64,000 nt of DNA from CAJXZP01 sp041563475. GTDB lineage: Bacteria; Bacteroidota; Bacteroidia; Flavobacteriales_G; Salibacteraceae. Location: contig JBFFMY010000004.1 in NCBI GenBank assembly GCA_041563475.1, forward strand, positions 27,628-91,627. Direction: 5' to 3'. Both the position numbers and the translations under genes were made by a program. The notes under the pieces are model-generated. The model ran no database searches. It saw only the letters and a program-made list of their open reading frames with translations, and was not told where the DNA came from. Positions 17,018 to 24,866 of the stretch are shown here, piece after piece (position 1 is the stretch's first letter; each line of letters opens with the position of its first letter).

Positions 17018-17868
17018 TTGGCTTTTTTGACAAGGGAATAACTTAAGGATATTTGAGAAATATATCCAATATACGACTGGTGATTAAAAGCTAAATCAAG
17101 AGTAAATTGCTGGAGTTTTATCCCGATTCCTGCGGAGAATTGCACATCAGTACTTGAACTTGTTGGCGCATTAATTCCGCCTCTAAAAAACAATTGCTCA
17201 ATTGGATGATACTCAACGCCAATTTTGATTTCGGGGTTTAAGTCTATGTTTTTTTGAATCTCAAAAATCGTGAGTAATTTTTTAGAAAAGTTGTAGTTTA
17301 AACCCAGTTTTAGTATCATCGGAATATGCTCTCCATAGTCTCCACTTAATTTAGTGTTGGGTAAATTATACATGTGGAATCCCATTTTTAGGTTTTTTGT
17401 AAGATCTGCCAACAGTCCTATTTCTGCGGTTACACCGGATTTATTTTGGGTTTGTGATTCGGATATGGAAACAAGTAAATAGTCAATTTGGGCACCAATT
17501 GAAATGTGTTTTGAAACCTTTAATCCGTAACCGATTCCGAACTTATATTCGCTATAATCTGAATATCCAAATTGTTGGATTGTAACTCCGAACGTTCCTA
17601 ATTTAAAGGGAATAGCCGCATTTAAATTCTTAATGGATAGTTCGGACAAACCAAATCTATTTTCATATGAAAACCCGAAACCAAATTGCTCAACAAAGGC
17701 TAGTCCAGCTTGATTGTTGTTTGCGGACCAAATGTCTTGAAGAGTAACGTTGGCGTTGGATAATCCCAATGATCTTGCTCCTGAAGACAGGTTTTCGATG
17801 GCAATAATTGTTGGGCCTATCAAATAGAAAAGCAGGGTAAGGGTTGCAGTTGGGCGTTTTAGGATCAT
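17014..17868 (-). CDS. PorV/PorQ-like outer-membrane protein
   Basis: A 284-residue protein with a hydrophobic N-terminal signal (LTLLFYLIGPTIIAIE). The mature start, NLSSGARSLGLSNANVTLQDIWSANNNQAGLAF, is characteristic of FadL/PorV-like barrels. Short amphipathic strands follow throughout, ending near SLSYSLVKKAN. It is smaller than classical PorV and its function is unknown. It overlaps the HhH barrel gene by four bases, so the two are probably made and act together. Its ATG faces the regulatory region upstream of the cytochrome c gene. Confidence 0.72.
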   Translation of the reverse strand: MILKRPTATLTLLFYLIGPTIIAIENLSSGARSLGLSNANVTLQDIWSANNNQAGLAFVEQFGFGFSYENRFGLSELSIKNLNAAIPFKLGTFGVTIQQFGYSDYSEYKFGIGYGLKVSKHISIGAQIDYLLVSISESQTQNKSGVTAEIGLLADLTKNLKMGFHMYNLPNTKLSGDYGEHIPMILKLGLNYNFSKKLLTIFEIQKNIDLNPEIKIGVEYHPIEQLFFRGGINAPTSSSTDVQFSAGIGIKLQQFTLDLAFNHQSYIGYISQISLSYSLVKKAN

Positions 17869-17940
17869 GAAACTAAGATAATTTATTCTGGCTAAATAAC
17901 TAGAGAAGATTTATAAGCGCGTCATTTTTTTTTATTAAAT

Positions 17941-17958
17941 AAAGATAAAAATGTCTTT
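17941..17958. promoter_or_regulatory. Candidate operator shared with nosZ (copy 3)
   Basis: AAAGATAAAAATGTCTTT is a dyad of two AAAGAYA half-sites separated by four bases. The same pattern occurs twice ahead of nosZ. The N4 spacing is that of CRP/FNR-class sites. The centre lies about 195 bp upstream of the predicted cytochrome start and 81 bp from the divergent ATG, so which gene it serves is open. Confidence 0.6.
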
Positions 17959-17982
17959 TAATTTATGGTTTATATCTAGTAG

Positions 17983-17996
17983 ATGATTAAAATCAT
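17983..17996. promoter_or_regulatory. FNR-type box
   Basis: ATGATTAAAATCAT is a perfect dyad containing TGAT-N4-ATCA, the core of FNR-class sites (TTGAT-N4-ATCAA). Its centre lies 40 bp from the centre of the dyad at 17941-17958. Confidence 0.5.
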
Positions 17997-18110
17997 AGAA
18001 TCACACGCGAAAATAGCAAAAGTTATTTTAATTAAAACTATTGTTAATCAAGGAGTTATGTTCAATGTTTATTTAATTCTATGGGGAGTTGATTTTTGTT
18101 TCAAATTCTG

Positions 18111-18139
18111 TTTGATATAGAATTGTAGTCGTACATTTG
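18111..18139 (+). promoter_or_regulatory. Promoter of the cytochrome c gene
   Basis: TTTG (18111-18114) and TACATTTG (18132-18139) are separated by 17 bp, matching the Bacteroidota consensus. The predicted start near 18145 leaves a leader of about 26 bases. Confidence 0.7.
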
Positions 18140-18170
18140 TGAGCTAATATTAAAACAAAAATTTTTAAAG

Positions 18171-18653
18171 ATGAATTATAAAGCATTATTATTTGTTGCC
18201 CTTACAGGAGTATTTACTGCGTGTGGTGGTGAAGCAGAAGAAGAAACAGCAACAGCTGCTACTACAGAAGTGGTTATTGAAGACGTAGTTGAAGAAGTTG
18301 ATCCAATGGAAAACGTTGGTATCGGGCCGATTGATGAATTGGTATTTGATGATGAAATAAACATGGAATTGGCAGAGGCTGGTAAAGTGGTATATGAAGC
18401 AAAATGTACTGCTTGTCATAAAGCAAACAAAAGATACATTGGGCCATCACCAATGGGCATATACGAAAGAAGAAATCCAGCTTGGGTAATGAACATGATC
18501 TTGAATCCAGATGAAATGGTTGCAAAGGACCCAATTGCTAGAGCCTTGTTAGCAGAGTATGCTTCTCCAATGGCAAACCAAAATTTAACAGAAGATGAAG
18601 CGCGTTCGGTTGCGGAATATTTTAGAACGATTCAACCTGCCGCTGCAGAATAA
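18171..18653 (+). CDS. Mono-haem cytochrome c lipoprotein of the nos locus
   Basis: A 160-residue lipoprotein. The signal sequence ends in a lipobox with Cys18 (TGVFTACGG), and an acidic Ala/Glu/Thr-rich linker follows to about residue 65. The haem site is CTACH at 79-83, and Met134 in ASPMANQNLTEDEARSVAEYF is the likely sixth ligand. It is a small class I-type domain tethered to a membrane facing the periplasm. Its place directly before nosZ and its shared operator motif suggest that it delivers electrons to nitrous oxide reductase. It has its own promoter and a strong terminator, so its level can differ from that of NosZ. Confidence 0.85.
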   Translation: MNYKALLFVALTGVFTACGGEAEEETATAATTEVVIEDVVEEVDPMENVGIGPIDELVFDDEINMELAEAGKVVYEAKCTACHKANKRYIGPSPMGIYERRNPAWVMNMILNPDEMVAKDPIARALLAEYASPMANQNLTEDEARSVAEYFRTIQPAAAE

Positions 18654-18670
18654 ATTGTGAAAACTTTTTG

Positions 18671-18702
18671 AAAAGCCCCTTGCTTTTGCAGGGGGCTTTT
18701 TT
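18671..18702 (+). terminator. Rho-independent terminator after cytochrome c
   Basis: The 13-bp arms AAAAGCCCCTTGC and GCAGGGGGCTTTT (one G-U pair) enclose a TTTT loop, and the right arm runs into a T-tract. It separates the cytochrome transcript from nosZ. Confidence 0.9.
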
Positions 18703-18775
18703 GTTTTCAAATTTAATTATATGACAAAAATCAGCTCAATTAAAAATCAATATCATGCAGGTAGAGATATAAATT

Positions 18776-18793
18776 AAAGATATTTGTGACTTC
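18776..18793. promoter_or_regulatory. nosZ upstream dyad, distal copy
   Basis: AAAGATATTTGTGACTTC is a degenerate copy of the dyad at 18798-18815. The repeat distance is exactly 22 bp, so both lie on the same face of the helix. Confidence 0.55.
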
Positions 18794-18822
18794 AATTAAA
18801 GATATTTATGTCTTTAATTGAA
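18791..18822. promoter_or_regulatory. nosZ upstream dyad, proximal copy (12-bp perfect arms)
   Basis: An inverted repeat with perfect 12-bp arms TTCAATTAAAGA and TCTTTAATTGAA around an 8-base centre. Its core, 18798-18815, is AAAGATA-TTTA-TGTCTTT. The centre lies 66 bp before the nosZ ATG. If the regulator sits at -41.5, as FNR-class activators do, transcription would start near 18848. No good TAnnTTTG box is present there, which would fit an activator-dependent promoter. Confidence 0.65.
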
Positions 18823-18872
18823 AATAATAATCATTTAAACTGTCAAATTAGTATTATAAAAAAAATCAAACT

Positions 18873-20846
18873 ATGTTTAAAAAAGCACTTTATTTATTAG
18901 CTGTATCTAGTTTCGCCTTCGCAAGTTGTGGTGGGCCTACAGGTAATAACGGAAACAAATCTGCTGGAGCTCTTGGAGGTTCTGCTGCAGAAAAGGCCTA
19001 TGTGGCACCAGGAGAATATGATGAATTTTACGCGTTTATCTCAGGTGGGTTTAGTGGTCAATTATCAGTATATGGATTACCATCTGGGCGCTTGTTTAGA
19101 GTAATCCCTGTTTTTTCACAAGACCCAGAAAAGGGGTATGGATACAATGAAGAAACACGCCCGTTGTTAGAAACATCCTTTGGATTTGTGCCTTGGGGAG
19201 ATTCTCATCATCCAGATATTTCTCAAACAGCAGGTGAAGTGGATGGTCGTTGGGTTTTTATTAATGAAAACAACACTCCACGTATTGCACGTATTAGTTT
19301 GAAAACTTTTGAAACAGAAGAAATTATTGAGCTACCTAACTCTGCCGGTAATCACAGTTCATCTTTTGTTACCGAAAATTCCGAGTACGTAGTTGCCGGA
19401 ACACGTTTTTCAGTACCAGTACCGCAAAGAGATATGCCAATTTCGGAGTACAAAGGAAATTTTAAAGGATCTCTTTCTTTTATTAGTGTGGATCAAGAAG
19501 ATGGTGATATGGATTTGGCTTTCCAAATTAGAATGCCAGGTTTTGATTATGACTTAGCGCACCCAGGTAGAGGTAAATCTCATGGATGGTTCTTCTTTAC
19601 TACTTATAATACTGAAGAAGCAAATTCTCTTTTAGAAGTAAACGCATCTCAAAATGATAAAGATTACATCGCAGCAGTGAACTGGAAATATGCAGAGCAA
19701 CTGATGGCGGAAGGTAAATTTACAGAAGAAGATACACGTTATGCTGAGAATGAATGGGACGATAATACCCATATGGCAACTTCTACCATGAAAACTAAAG
19801 TGAAAGTATTGGATGCGTCTAAACTCCCTGGTTTAGTTTATTTCTTGCCAACACCAAAATCACCTCACGGTTGTGACGTTTCTCCGGATGGGGAATACAT
19901 TATTGGTTCAGGAAAATTAGCGGCTGAACTTACGGCACATTCATTTACTAAAATGTTAAAAGCCATTGAAGACAAAGCTTTTGATGGAGAAGCATATGGT
20001 ATTCCAATTATTCAGTACGAAGCAGTTAATGCAGGTGCAGTGAAAAACCCAGGCTTAGGCCCACTTCATACAGAATTTGATGGTAAGGGAAATGCATATA
20101 CTACTTTCTTTATCTCATCTGAAGTTGTAAAATGGAAACTTGGCACTTGGGAAGTGGTTGATCGTCATCCAGTTTATTATTCTGTGGGTCACTTAATGAT
20201 TCCAGGAGGGAATTCTCAAAAACCTTTCGGTAAATATTTAGTAGCGATGAATAAAATCACTAAAGATCGTTACATACCAACAGGTCCTGAAGTATGTCAA
20301 TCTGCACAATTATTTAATATAGAGGGAGAAAAAATGGAATTACTTCTTGATTTCCCAACTATTGGTGAACCGCATTACGCTGCCGGATGTCCTGCAGAAT
20401 TGTTAATGCCGAATTCTACAAAATTCTTTCAATTAGCGGATAATAAACATCCATATGTGACAAAATCCGAGAAAGATGCTAAAGTGGTACGTGAAGGAAA
20501 TAACGTTCATATTTATATGACAATGATTCGTTCTCACTTTGCACCAGATAATATTGAAGGCGTTTTTGTAGGAGATAAGGTATTCTTCCATATTACTAAC
20601 TTAGAGCAAGATTATGATGTCCCTCACGGATTCTCAATGATTGGAGCAAATACTTCAGAGTTGTTAATTATGCCAGGTAGAACTGAAACATCAATTTGGG
20701 AACCTAAACAAGTAGGGGTTTGGCCATTTTATTGTACAGATTTCTGTTCAGCATTACATCAAGAAATGCAAGGTTATATAAGAGTTTCAGCTAAGGGAGC
20801 AAATACTCCTTTAAGTTACACTCTTGATGGTGACCCAATGCAATAG
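18873..20846 (+). CDS. nosZ: Nitrous oxide reductase, Sec-type (clade II)
   Basis: NosZ reduces N2O to N2 at a tetranuclear CuZ centre fed by a binuclear CuA centre. The 657-residue protein lacks a twin-arginine signal. Its N-terminus is a short Sec signal ending FAFASCGG, probably a lipoprotein signal with Cys19, typical of clade II enzymes. The N-terminal seven-bladed propeller carries the CuZ histidines in GDSHHPDISQ, AHPGRGKSHG, SPHGCDVSPDG, GPLHTEF, VGHLMIPGG and GEPHYAAGC. The CuA motif is complete: His585 (DVPHGF), Cys621, Cys625, His629 and Met632 (CTDFCSALHQEM). It has its own terminator, so maturation genes downstream rely on other promoters. Confidence 0.97.
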   Translation: MFKKALYLLAVSSFAFASCGGPTGNNGNKSAGALGGSAAEKAYVAPGEYDEFYAFISGGFSGQLSVYGLPSGRLFRVIPVFSQDPEKGYGYNEETRPLLETSFGFVPWGDSHHPDISQTAGEVDGRWVFINENNTPRIARISLKTFETEEIIELPNSAGNHSSSFVTENSEYVVAGTRFSVPVPQRDMPISEYKGNFKGSLSFISVDQEDGDMDLAFQIRMPGFDYDLAHPGRGKSHGWFFFTTYNTEEANSLLEVNASQNDKDYIAAVNWKYAEQLMAEGKFTEEDTRYAENEWDDNTHMATSTMKTKVKVLDASKLPGLVYFLPTPKSPHGCDVSPDGEYIIGSGKLAAELTAHSFTKMLKAIEDKAFDGEAYGIPIIQYEAVNAGAVKNPGLGPLHTEFDGKGNAYTTFFISSEVVKWKLGTWEVVDRHPVYYSVGHLMIPGGNSQKPFGKYLVAMNKITKDRYIPTGPEVCQSAQLFNIEGEKMELLLDFPTIGEPHYAAGCPAELLMPNSTKFFQLADNKHPYVTKSEKDAKVVREGNNVHIYMTMIRSHFAPDNIEGVFVGDKVFFHITNLEQDYDVPHGFSMIGANTSELLIMPGRTETSIWEPKQVGVWPFYCTDFCSALHQEMQGYIRVSAKGANTPLSYTLDGDPMQ

Positions 20847-20864
20847 ATTATAAATGATATAGAT

Positions 20865-20892
20865 AAGGCGAGAAGAAATTCTCGCCTTTTTT
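20865..20892 (+). terminator. Rho-independent terminator after nosZ
   Basis: The arms AAGGCGAGAA and TTCTCGCCTT enclose a 4-base loop, followed by further Ts. It separates nosZ from the nosB-like gene. Confidence 0.9.
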
Positions 20893-21011
20893 AGCTTGAA
20901 TATTTTGCGTAAAAAACAAACATTAATCATCTAAAACCAATTAAAAGAAACTGATTTAATTCAGGTTTTACAGGCCACGAATGCGTGCTTAATCTCAAAA
21001 AAAAGAACAGA

Positions 21012-21602
21012 ATGAAAAAGTCTAAAATTTTAATGATAGTTGGACCATTATTTTTACTAGGTCTATTCGTTTACCCGTTATGGAATATCCGATTGGAAGC
21101 TCCTCAATACCCAATTCCATTAGGTATGTATATTCATATCAATAAAATTACCGATGAGGCTCCTTTCGATGTGAAAAATATAAACCTGATGAACCATTAT
21201 GTAGGAATGAAATCCATTCCAGAGCATTTACCGGAATTCGACATTTTTCCACCGGTAGTAATTGCTATGGTTGTAATTGGAGTGTTGATTGGTTTTTTCG
21301 GAAATCATAAATGGTACCTAGGTTGGTTTTTATTAATGACGGCTTTGGGTATTGCAGGAATGTATGATTTCTACTTATGGGAATATGATTATGGACATAA
21401 TCTAGATCCCCATGCTATTATGAAATTCACGAATCCAGATGGTTCCATTATGGGTTTTCAACCTCCATTGTGGGGGTCTAAAGTGCTGTTAAACTTTGTA
21501 GCCCATTCTTACCCAACTACAGGAGCATATTTAATGTTTGTTGGAATGATGATGACGTTGGCTGCATTCTTTGTTGGGAGAAAAGAAACGAATAAAAATT
21601 AA
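21012..21602 (+). CDS. NosB-like membrane protein of the nos cluster
   Basis: A 196-residue membrane protein between nosZ and nosL, where clade II clusters carry nosB. I chose ATG 21012 (MKKSKILMIVGPLFLLG). A GTG at 20985 would add nine charged residues. Hydrophobic segments occur near residues 5-22, 80-98, 103-122 and 168-186. The second and third enclose the short loop FFGNHKWYLGW. The loop after the third is rich in aromatics and His (YDFYLWEYDYGHNLDPHAIM). NosB is needed for N2O respiration in epsilonproteobacteria, but its mechanism is unclear. Assignment rests on position and topology more than on recognised motifs. Confidence 0.65.
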   Translation: MKKSKILMIVGPLFLLGLFVYPLWNIRLEAPQYPIPLGMYIHINKITDEAPFDVKNINLMNHYVGMKSIPEHLPEFDIFPPVVIAMVVIGVLIGFFGNHKWYLGWFLLMTALGIAGMYDFYLWEYDYGHNLDPHAIMKFTNPDGSIMGFQPPLWGSKVLLNFVAHSYPTTGAYLMFVGMMMTLAAFFVGRKETNKN

Positions 21603-21630
21603 TTTTCAACTAAAGCATAGATTACTTTTT

Positions 21631-21638
21631 TAGCTTTG
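21631..21638 (+). promoter_or_regulatory. Promoter -7 box ahead of nosL
   Basis: TAGCTTTG fits TAnnTTTG, 38 bp before the nosL ATG. The -33 element is poor. It would give nosLDFY a promoter independent of nosZ. Confidence 0.45.
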
Positions 21639-21676
21639 TAATCTGGTAGATTCTATCAATCAATAAAATTTTAGAA

Positions 21677-22126
21677 ATGAAGAAATACTTCTTTGTACTT
21701 GGAATGTTTACGGCTATTTTTTTAACCTCGTGTAGTGTGGATCCAGAGCCCATAATTTATGGAAATGATCAATGTGATTACTGTAAAATGGGTATTGTTG
21801 ATCAACAACATTCTGCACAATATGTAACAAAGAAAGGTAAACAGTTTAAGTTTGATGCCGTTGAATGTCTGATTCATAAATTAGAAAATCCTGAAATTGT
21901 GGAAACGGAATTGGCTCACTTACTTGTGGCTGATTATAATAGCCCAGGGGTAATGATAAAAGCGAATGATAGTTATTATATTATTAGCAAAGCTATTAAG
22001 AGCCCTATGGGAGCATATCTTTCTGCGTTTTCATCTAAAGAAATGGCTCAAAATACCATTAACGATAATGGAGGGGAGTTATTTACCTGGAAGCAGATTA
22101 AAACCAAATTAGCCAAAAAGAAATAA
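21677..22126 (+). CDS. nosL: Copper chaperone NosL (lipoprotein)
   Basis: A 149-residue lipoprotein with a lipobox at Cys19 (FLTSCS). NosL carries Cu(I) to apo-NosZ in the periplasm. The metal-binding motif CDYCKMGI (Cys33, Cys36, Met38) and the second family motif FDAVECLIHKL are present. The conserved SPMGAYLSAFSS segment lies in the C-terminal half. It abuts nosD with no gap (stop at 22126, ATG at 22127), so the maturation genes form one operon. Confidence 0.93.
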   Translation: MKKYFFVLGMFTAIFLTSCSVDPEPIIYGNDQCDYCKMGIVDQQHSAQYVTKKGKQFKFDAVECLIHKLENPEIVETELAHLLVADYNSPGVMIKANDSYYIISKAIKSPMGAYLSAFSSKEMAQNTINDNGGELFTWKQIKTKLAKKK

Positions 22127-23371
22127 ATGAAAAAAATTGGGCTCTGGATCATCTTATTAGTTTCGGTTTCTAGGCTTTCGGCTTCACAAATTGAGGTTTG
22201 TTCTACGTGTCCTGTTTCTTCAATCGCTAAAGCCTTTGAAGTAGCTCAAAATGGTGATGAGGTTATTTTGAAAGCAGGGGTGTATAAAGAACATGATTTA
22301 GATTTAAAAAAATCTATAAAACTGAAAGGGGTAGATAACCCGGTGATTGATGGGGAATTATTGGGAGCAATCCTTTCCGTATCTGCCGATAGTTTCTCTA
22401 TCGAGGGAATTACCTTTAGAAATGTGGGTCAGAGTTATACCAAAGATTTTGCGGCCATCTTGGTTTCGCGTTCTAACCATTTTACAATACAAAATAACAC
22501 ACTGGAGAATGTGTTTTTTGGAATTTTAATTGAGAAATCACATTTTGCTACCATCTCCAATAATTTGGTATTTGGAACCCGTTTAAATGAGTCTAATTCA
22601 GGTAATGGAATTCATATTTGGCACTCCTCAAATATTCAAGTTTTTAAAAATACGGTACACCATATGCGTGATGGAATTTATTTTGAATTTGTAGACGGGG
22701 GAGAAATTTATGAGAATGTGAGTTATGAGAATATCCGATACGGATTGCATTTTATGTTTTCCAATGATGATGTGTACCACCATAATGTATTCAAGAATAA
22801 TGGAGCTGGAGTTGCCGTAATGTTCTCCAAAAAGATTGAAATGCACCATAACCGTTTCGAGTTTAATTGGGGAACGGCTTCTTATGGGCTTTTACTCAAA
22901 GAGATTTACGATGCAGAAATTTATGATAATGTTTTTGAGCAAAACACTATTGGAATTAACGTGGAAGGGTCCACCCGAATAAATTACACCAACAATGAAT
23001 TGATTAGAAATGGCTGGGCAGTCAAAATTACCGGTGGATGTTATGACAATATTTTTAACAGGAACAATTTTTCACATAACGCTTTTGATTTAGCGTTTAA
23101 CGGTCATTTAAATGGAAGTAAGTTTGATGGGAATTATTGGAGTGATTATACGGGATATGACTTAGATAAAAATGGGATTGGTGACGTACCTTACCGCCCA
23201 GTGAAGTTGTTTTCGTATGTAGTGAATCAGACTCCTGAAACCATTGTTTTATTACGCAGTTTATTTGTGGATATTATCAATTTCTCTGAAAAAGTCTCTC
23301 CTGTTTTTACTCCCGACAACCTAATTGATAATGAGCCATTGATGATCCGCCCAATAGTTTTTGATTTATAG
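22127..23371 (+). CDS. nosD: NosD, periplasmic copper-site maturation protein
   Basis: A 414-residue exported protein with a signal peptide ending near LSAS. The body is a right-handed parallel beta-helix built from repeats such as SNHFTIQNNTLENVFFGI, SNIQVFKNTVHHMRDGIYF and AEIYDNVFEQNTIGINVEG. The conserved NosD ending NYWSDYTGYDLDKNGIGDVPY is clear. NosD works with the NosFY ABC transporter to assemble the CuZ centre and passes material to NosL and NosZ. Residues 23-30 contain CSTCPVSS, a small Cys motif near the mature N-terminus. nosF starts ten bases after the stop. Confidence 0.95.
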   Translation: MKKIGLWIILLVSVSRLSASQIEVCSTCPVSSIAKAFEVAQNGDEVILKAGVYKEHDLDLKKSIKLKGVDNPVIDGELLGAILSVSADSFSIEGITFRNVGQSYTKDFAAILVSRSNHFTIQNNTLENVFFGILIEKSHFATISNNLVFGTRLNESNSGNGIHIWHSSNIQVFKNTVHHMRDGIYFEFVDGGEIYENVSYENIRYGLHFMFSNDDVYHHNVFKNNGAGVAVMFSKKIEMHHNRFEFNWGTASYGLLLKEIYDAEIYDNVFEQNTIGINVEGSTRINYTNNELIRNGWAVKITGGCYDNIFNRNNFSHNAFDLAFNGHLNGSKFDGNYWSDYTGYDLDKNGIGDVPYRPVKLFSYVVNQTPETIVLLRSLFVDIINFSEKVSPVFTPDNLIDNEPLMIRPIVFDL

Positions 23372-23381
23372 CATTAAACCG

Positions 23382-24089
23382 ATGATTGAAGTAAAAAAAT
23401 TACATAAAACATTTGGCAAGTTAACTGTCCTTGATGATTTAGATTTAGCAATTAAATCAGGAGGTATTTTTGCGGTCCTAGGCCCAAATGGCTCAGGGAA
23501 AACCACCTTGATAAAATGTATTTTAGGAATGGTAAACCCCCAAAAGGGAGAAATATTCCTAAACAAAGAAAGTGTCCTGGGTCAATCGGAATATCGAAAT
23601 GGGATTAATTATATGCCCCAAATTGCCAATTTCCCAGCAAATCTTACCGTGGTTGAGTTAATTGAAATGGTTAAGAATTTAAGGCCTAAACCAGCGAACG
23701 AAACTGCTTTGATAAAACTGTTTGGTATTCAACCGTTCATGAATAAGAAGTTGGGCAACCTTTCGGGGGGAACGAAACAGAAAGTGAATATTATTTTGGC
23801 ATTCATGTTTGATAGCGAACTTATTATTCTTGATGAACCAACTTCTGGACTTGATCCGGTAGCCCTCATACATTTAAAGGGTTTAATTCAAAAGGCAAAA
23901 GATCAAGGAAAAACCATTTTAATTACCACGCACATCATGAGTTTGGTGGATGAAATTGCAGATGAAATTGTGTTTTTGTTAGACGGGAAGATATATTTCA
24001 AGGGAAGTGTTCCTGATTTAAAAAGACAAACGAATGAGCCTAATTTAGAACATGCCATTGCAAACCTTTTAACGCAGACTAATGTTTAA
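23382..24089 (+). CDS. nosF: NosF, ABC transporter ATPase
   Basis: A 235-residue ABC ATPase that powers the NosDFY complex. I chose the ATG at 23382 (MIEVKKLHKTFGKL), the standard start. An ATG-less extension upstream overlaps nosD. Walker A is GPNGSGKTT at residues 34-42, the signature is LSGGTKQKV, and Walker B with D-loop is LIILDEPTSGLDP. A switch His follows in ITTHIMSLVDEIADEI. Its end overlaps the nosY start by eight bases, indicating coupled translation of ATPase and permease. Confidence 0.95.
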   Translation: MIEVKKLHKTFGKLTVLDDLDLAIKSGGIFAVLGPNGSGKTTLIKCILGMVNPQKGEIFLNKESVLGQSEYRNGINYMPQIANFPANLTVVELIEMVKNLRPKPANETALIKLFGIQPFMNKKLGNLSGGTKQKVNIILAFMFDSELIILDEPTSGLDPVALIHLKGLIQKAKDQGKTILITTHIMSLVDEIADEIVFLLDGKIYFKGSVPDLKRQTNEPNLEHAIANLLTQTNV

Positions 24090-24864
24090 GATATTAAAAT
24101 ATAGTTTTTATGATTTAATGCGTTCTCGTTGGAGCTACGTATACTTTTTGTTTTATTTAGTTTTAGGTTTTGTCCTACTATTCCTCAATAATGATTTATC
24201 CAAAGCGGTTATAACCTTAATGAATATCATTATCGTTTTAACGCCATTAATCGGAACCATTTTTGGCGTGATGTATTTTTATAATTCAAAAGAGTTTACT
24301 GAGCTATTATTGGCGCAACCCATTAAAAGAAGCACCATATTTTTAGGTCAATATGCTGGAGTGGCCATCTCTTTAACCCTTAGTTTGGTTTTGGGTTTAG
24401 GTATCCCATTTCTCTCTTACGGCTTGTTCCAATCATCTGCAATATTTGATTTTGGGTTATTGCTCGTTGTAGGGTCATTTTTGAATTTCATTTTTGTTGC
24501 CTTGGCATTTAATATTTCCCTATCAAATGAAAACAAAATTAAAGGCTTTGGCTATGCCATATTAATGTGGCTGTTTTTGGCGGTTATTTATGATGGACTT
24601 TTCTTGATTTCACTAGTGGTGTTTAACGACTATCCTTTGGATAAAGTAGCGCTAATTCTGACCATGTTTAATCCCATTGATTTATCACGAATTTTAATAC
24701 TATTAAAATTAGATATCTCGGCATTACTGGGCTATACGGGTGCGGTATTTAAACAATTTTTCGGGACTAATTTAGGCCTATTAACTTCTTTAACCGTTCT
24801 ATCTGGGTGGGTTCTTTTCCCAGTATGGCGAATTATCTCAAAATCTAAACGAAAAGATTTTTAA
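24082..24864 (+). CDS. nosY: NosY, ABC transporter permease
   Basis: A 260-residue inner-membrane protein with six predicted membrane segments, the first at VYFLFYLVLGFVLLFL. The early loop GVMYFYNSKEFTELLLAQPIKR is the coupling region typical of ABC-2-type permeases of this family. It forms the membrane part of NosDFY and transmits ATP hydrolysis by NosF to NosD. It overlaps nosF by eight bases. The next gene, an unknown lipoprotein, begins two bases after its stop. Confidence 0.93.
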   Translation: MFKILKYSFYDLMRSRWSYVYFLFYLVLGFVLLFLNNDLSKAVITLMNIIIVLTPLIGTIFGVMYFYNSKEFTELLLAQPIKRSTIFLGQYAGVAISLTLSLVLGLGIPFLSYGLFQSSAIFDFGLLLVVGSFLNFIFVALAFNISLSNENKIKGFGYAILMWLFLAVIYDGLFLISLVVFNDYPLDKVALILTMFNPIDLSRILILLKLDISALLGYTGAVFKQFFGTNLGLLTSLTVLSGWVLFPVWRIISKSKRKDF

Positions 24865-24866
24865 CC

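Larger units (their letters stand above)
17869..18170. promoter_or_regulatory. Divergent regulatory region between the PorV-like gene and cytochrome c
   Basis: These 302 bp hold no gene. They contain a dyad (17941-17958) shared with the nosZ promoter, an FNR-type box (17983-17996) and a full promoter for the cytochrome gene (18111-18139). The stretch from 18000 to 18110 is AT-rich with nothing else I can identify. Confidence 0.7.

Noticed and set aside
18176..18534. Three overlapping minus-strand frames opposite cytochrome c
   Set aside because: They are Ser/Thr- or Phe/Cys-rich shadows of the acidic Ala/Glu linker of the cytochrome. None has a plausible promoter or domain.
20939..20961. AT-rich dyad AATTAAA...TTTAATT before the nosB-like gene
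   Set aside because: Seven A/T-only pairs are expected by chance in this DNA, and the sequence does not match the AAAGAYA dyad.
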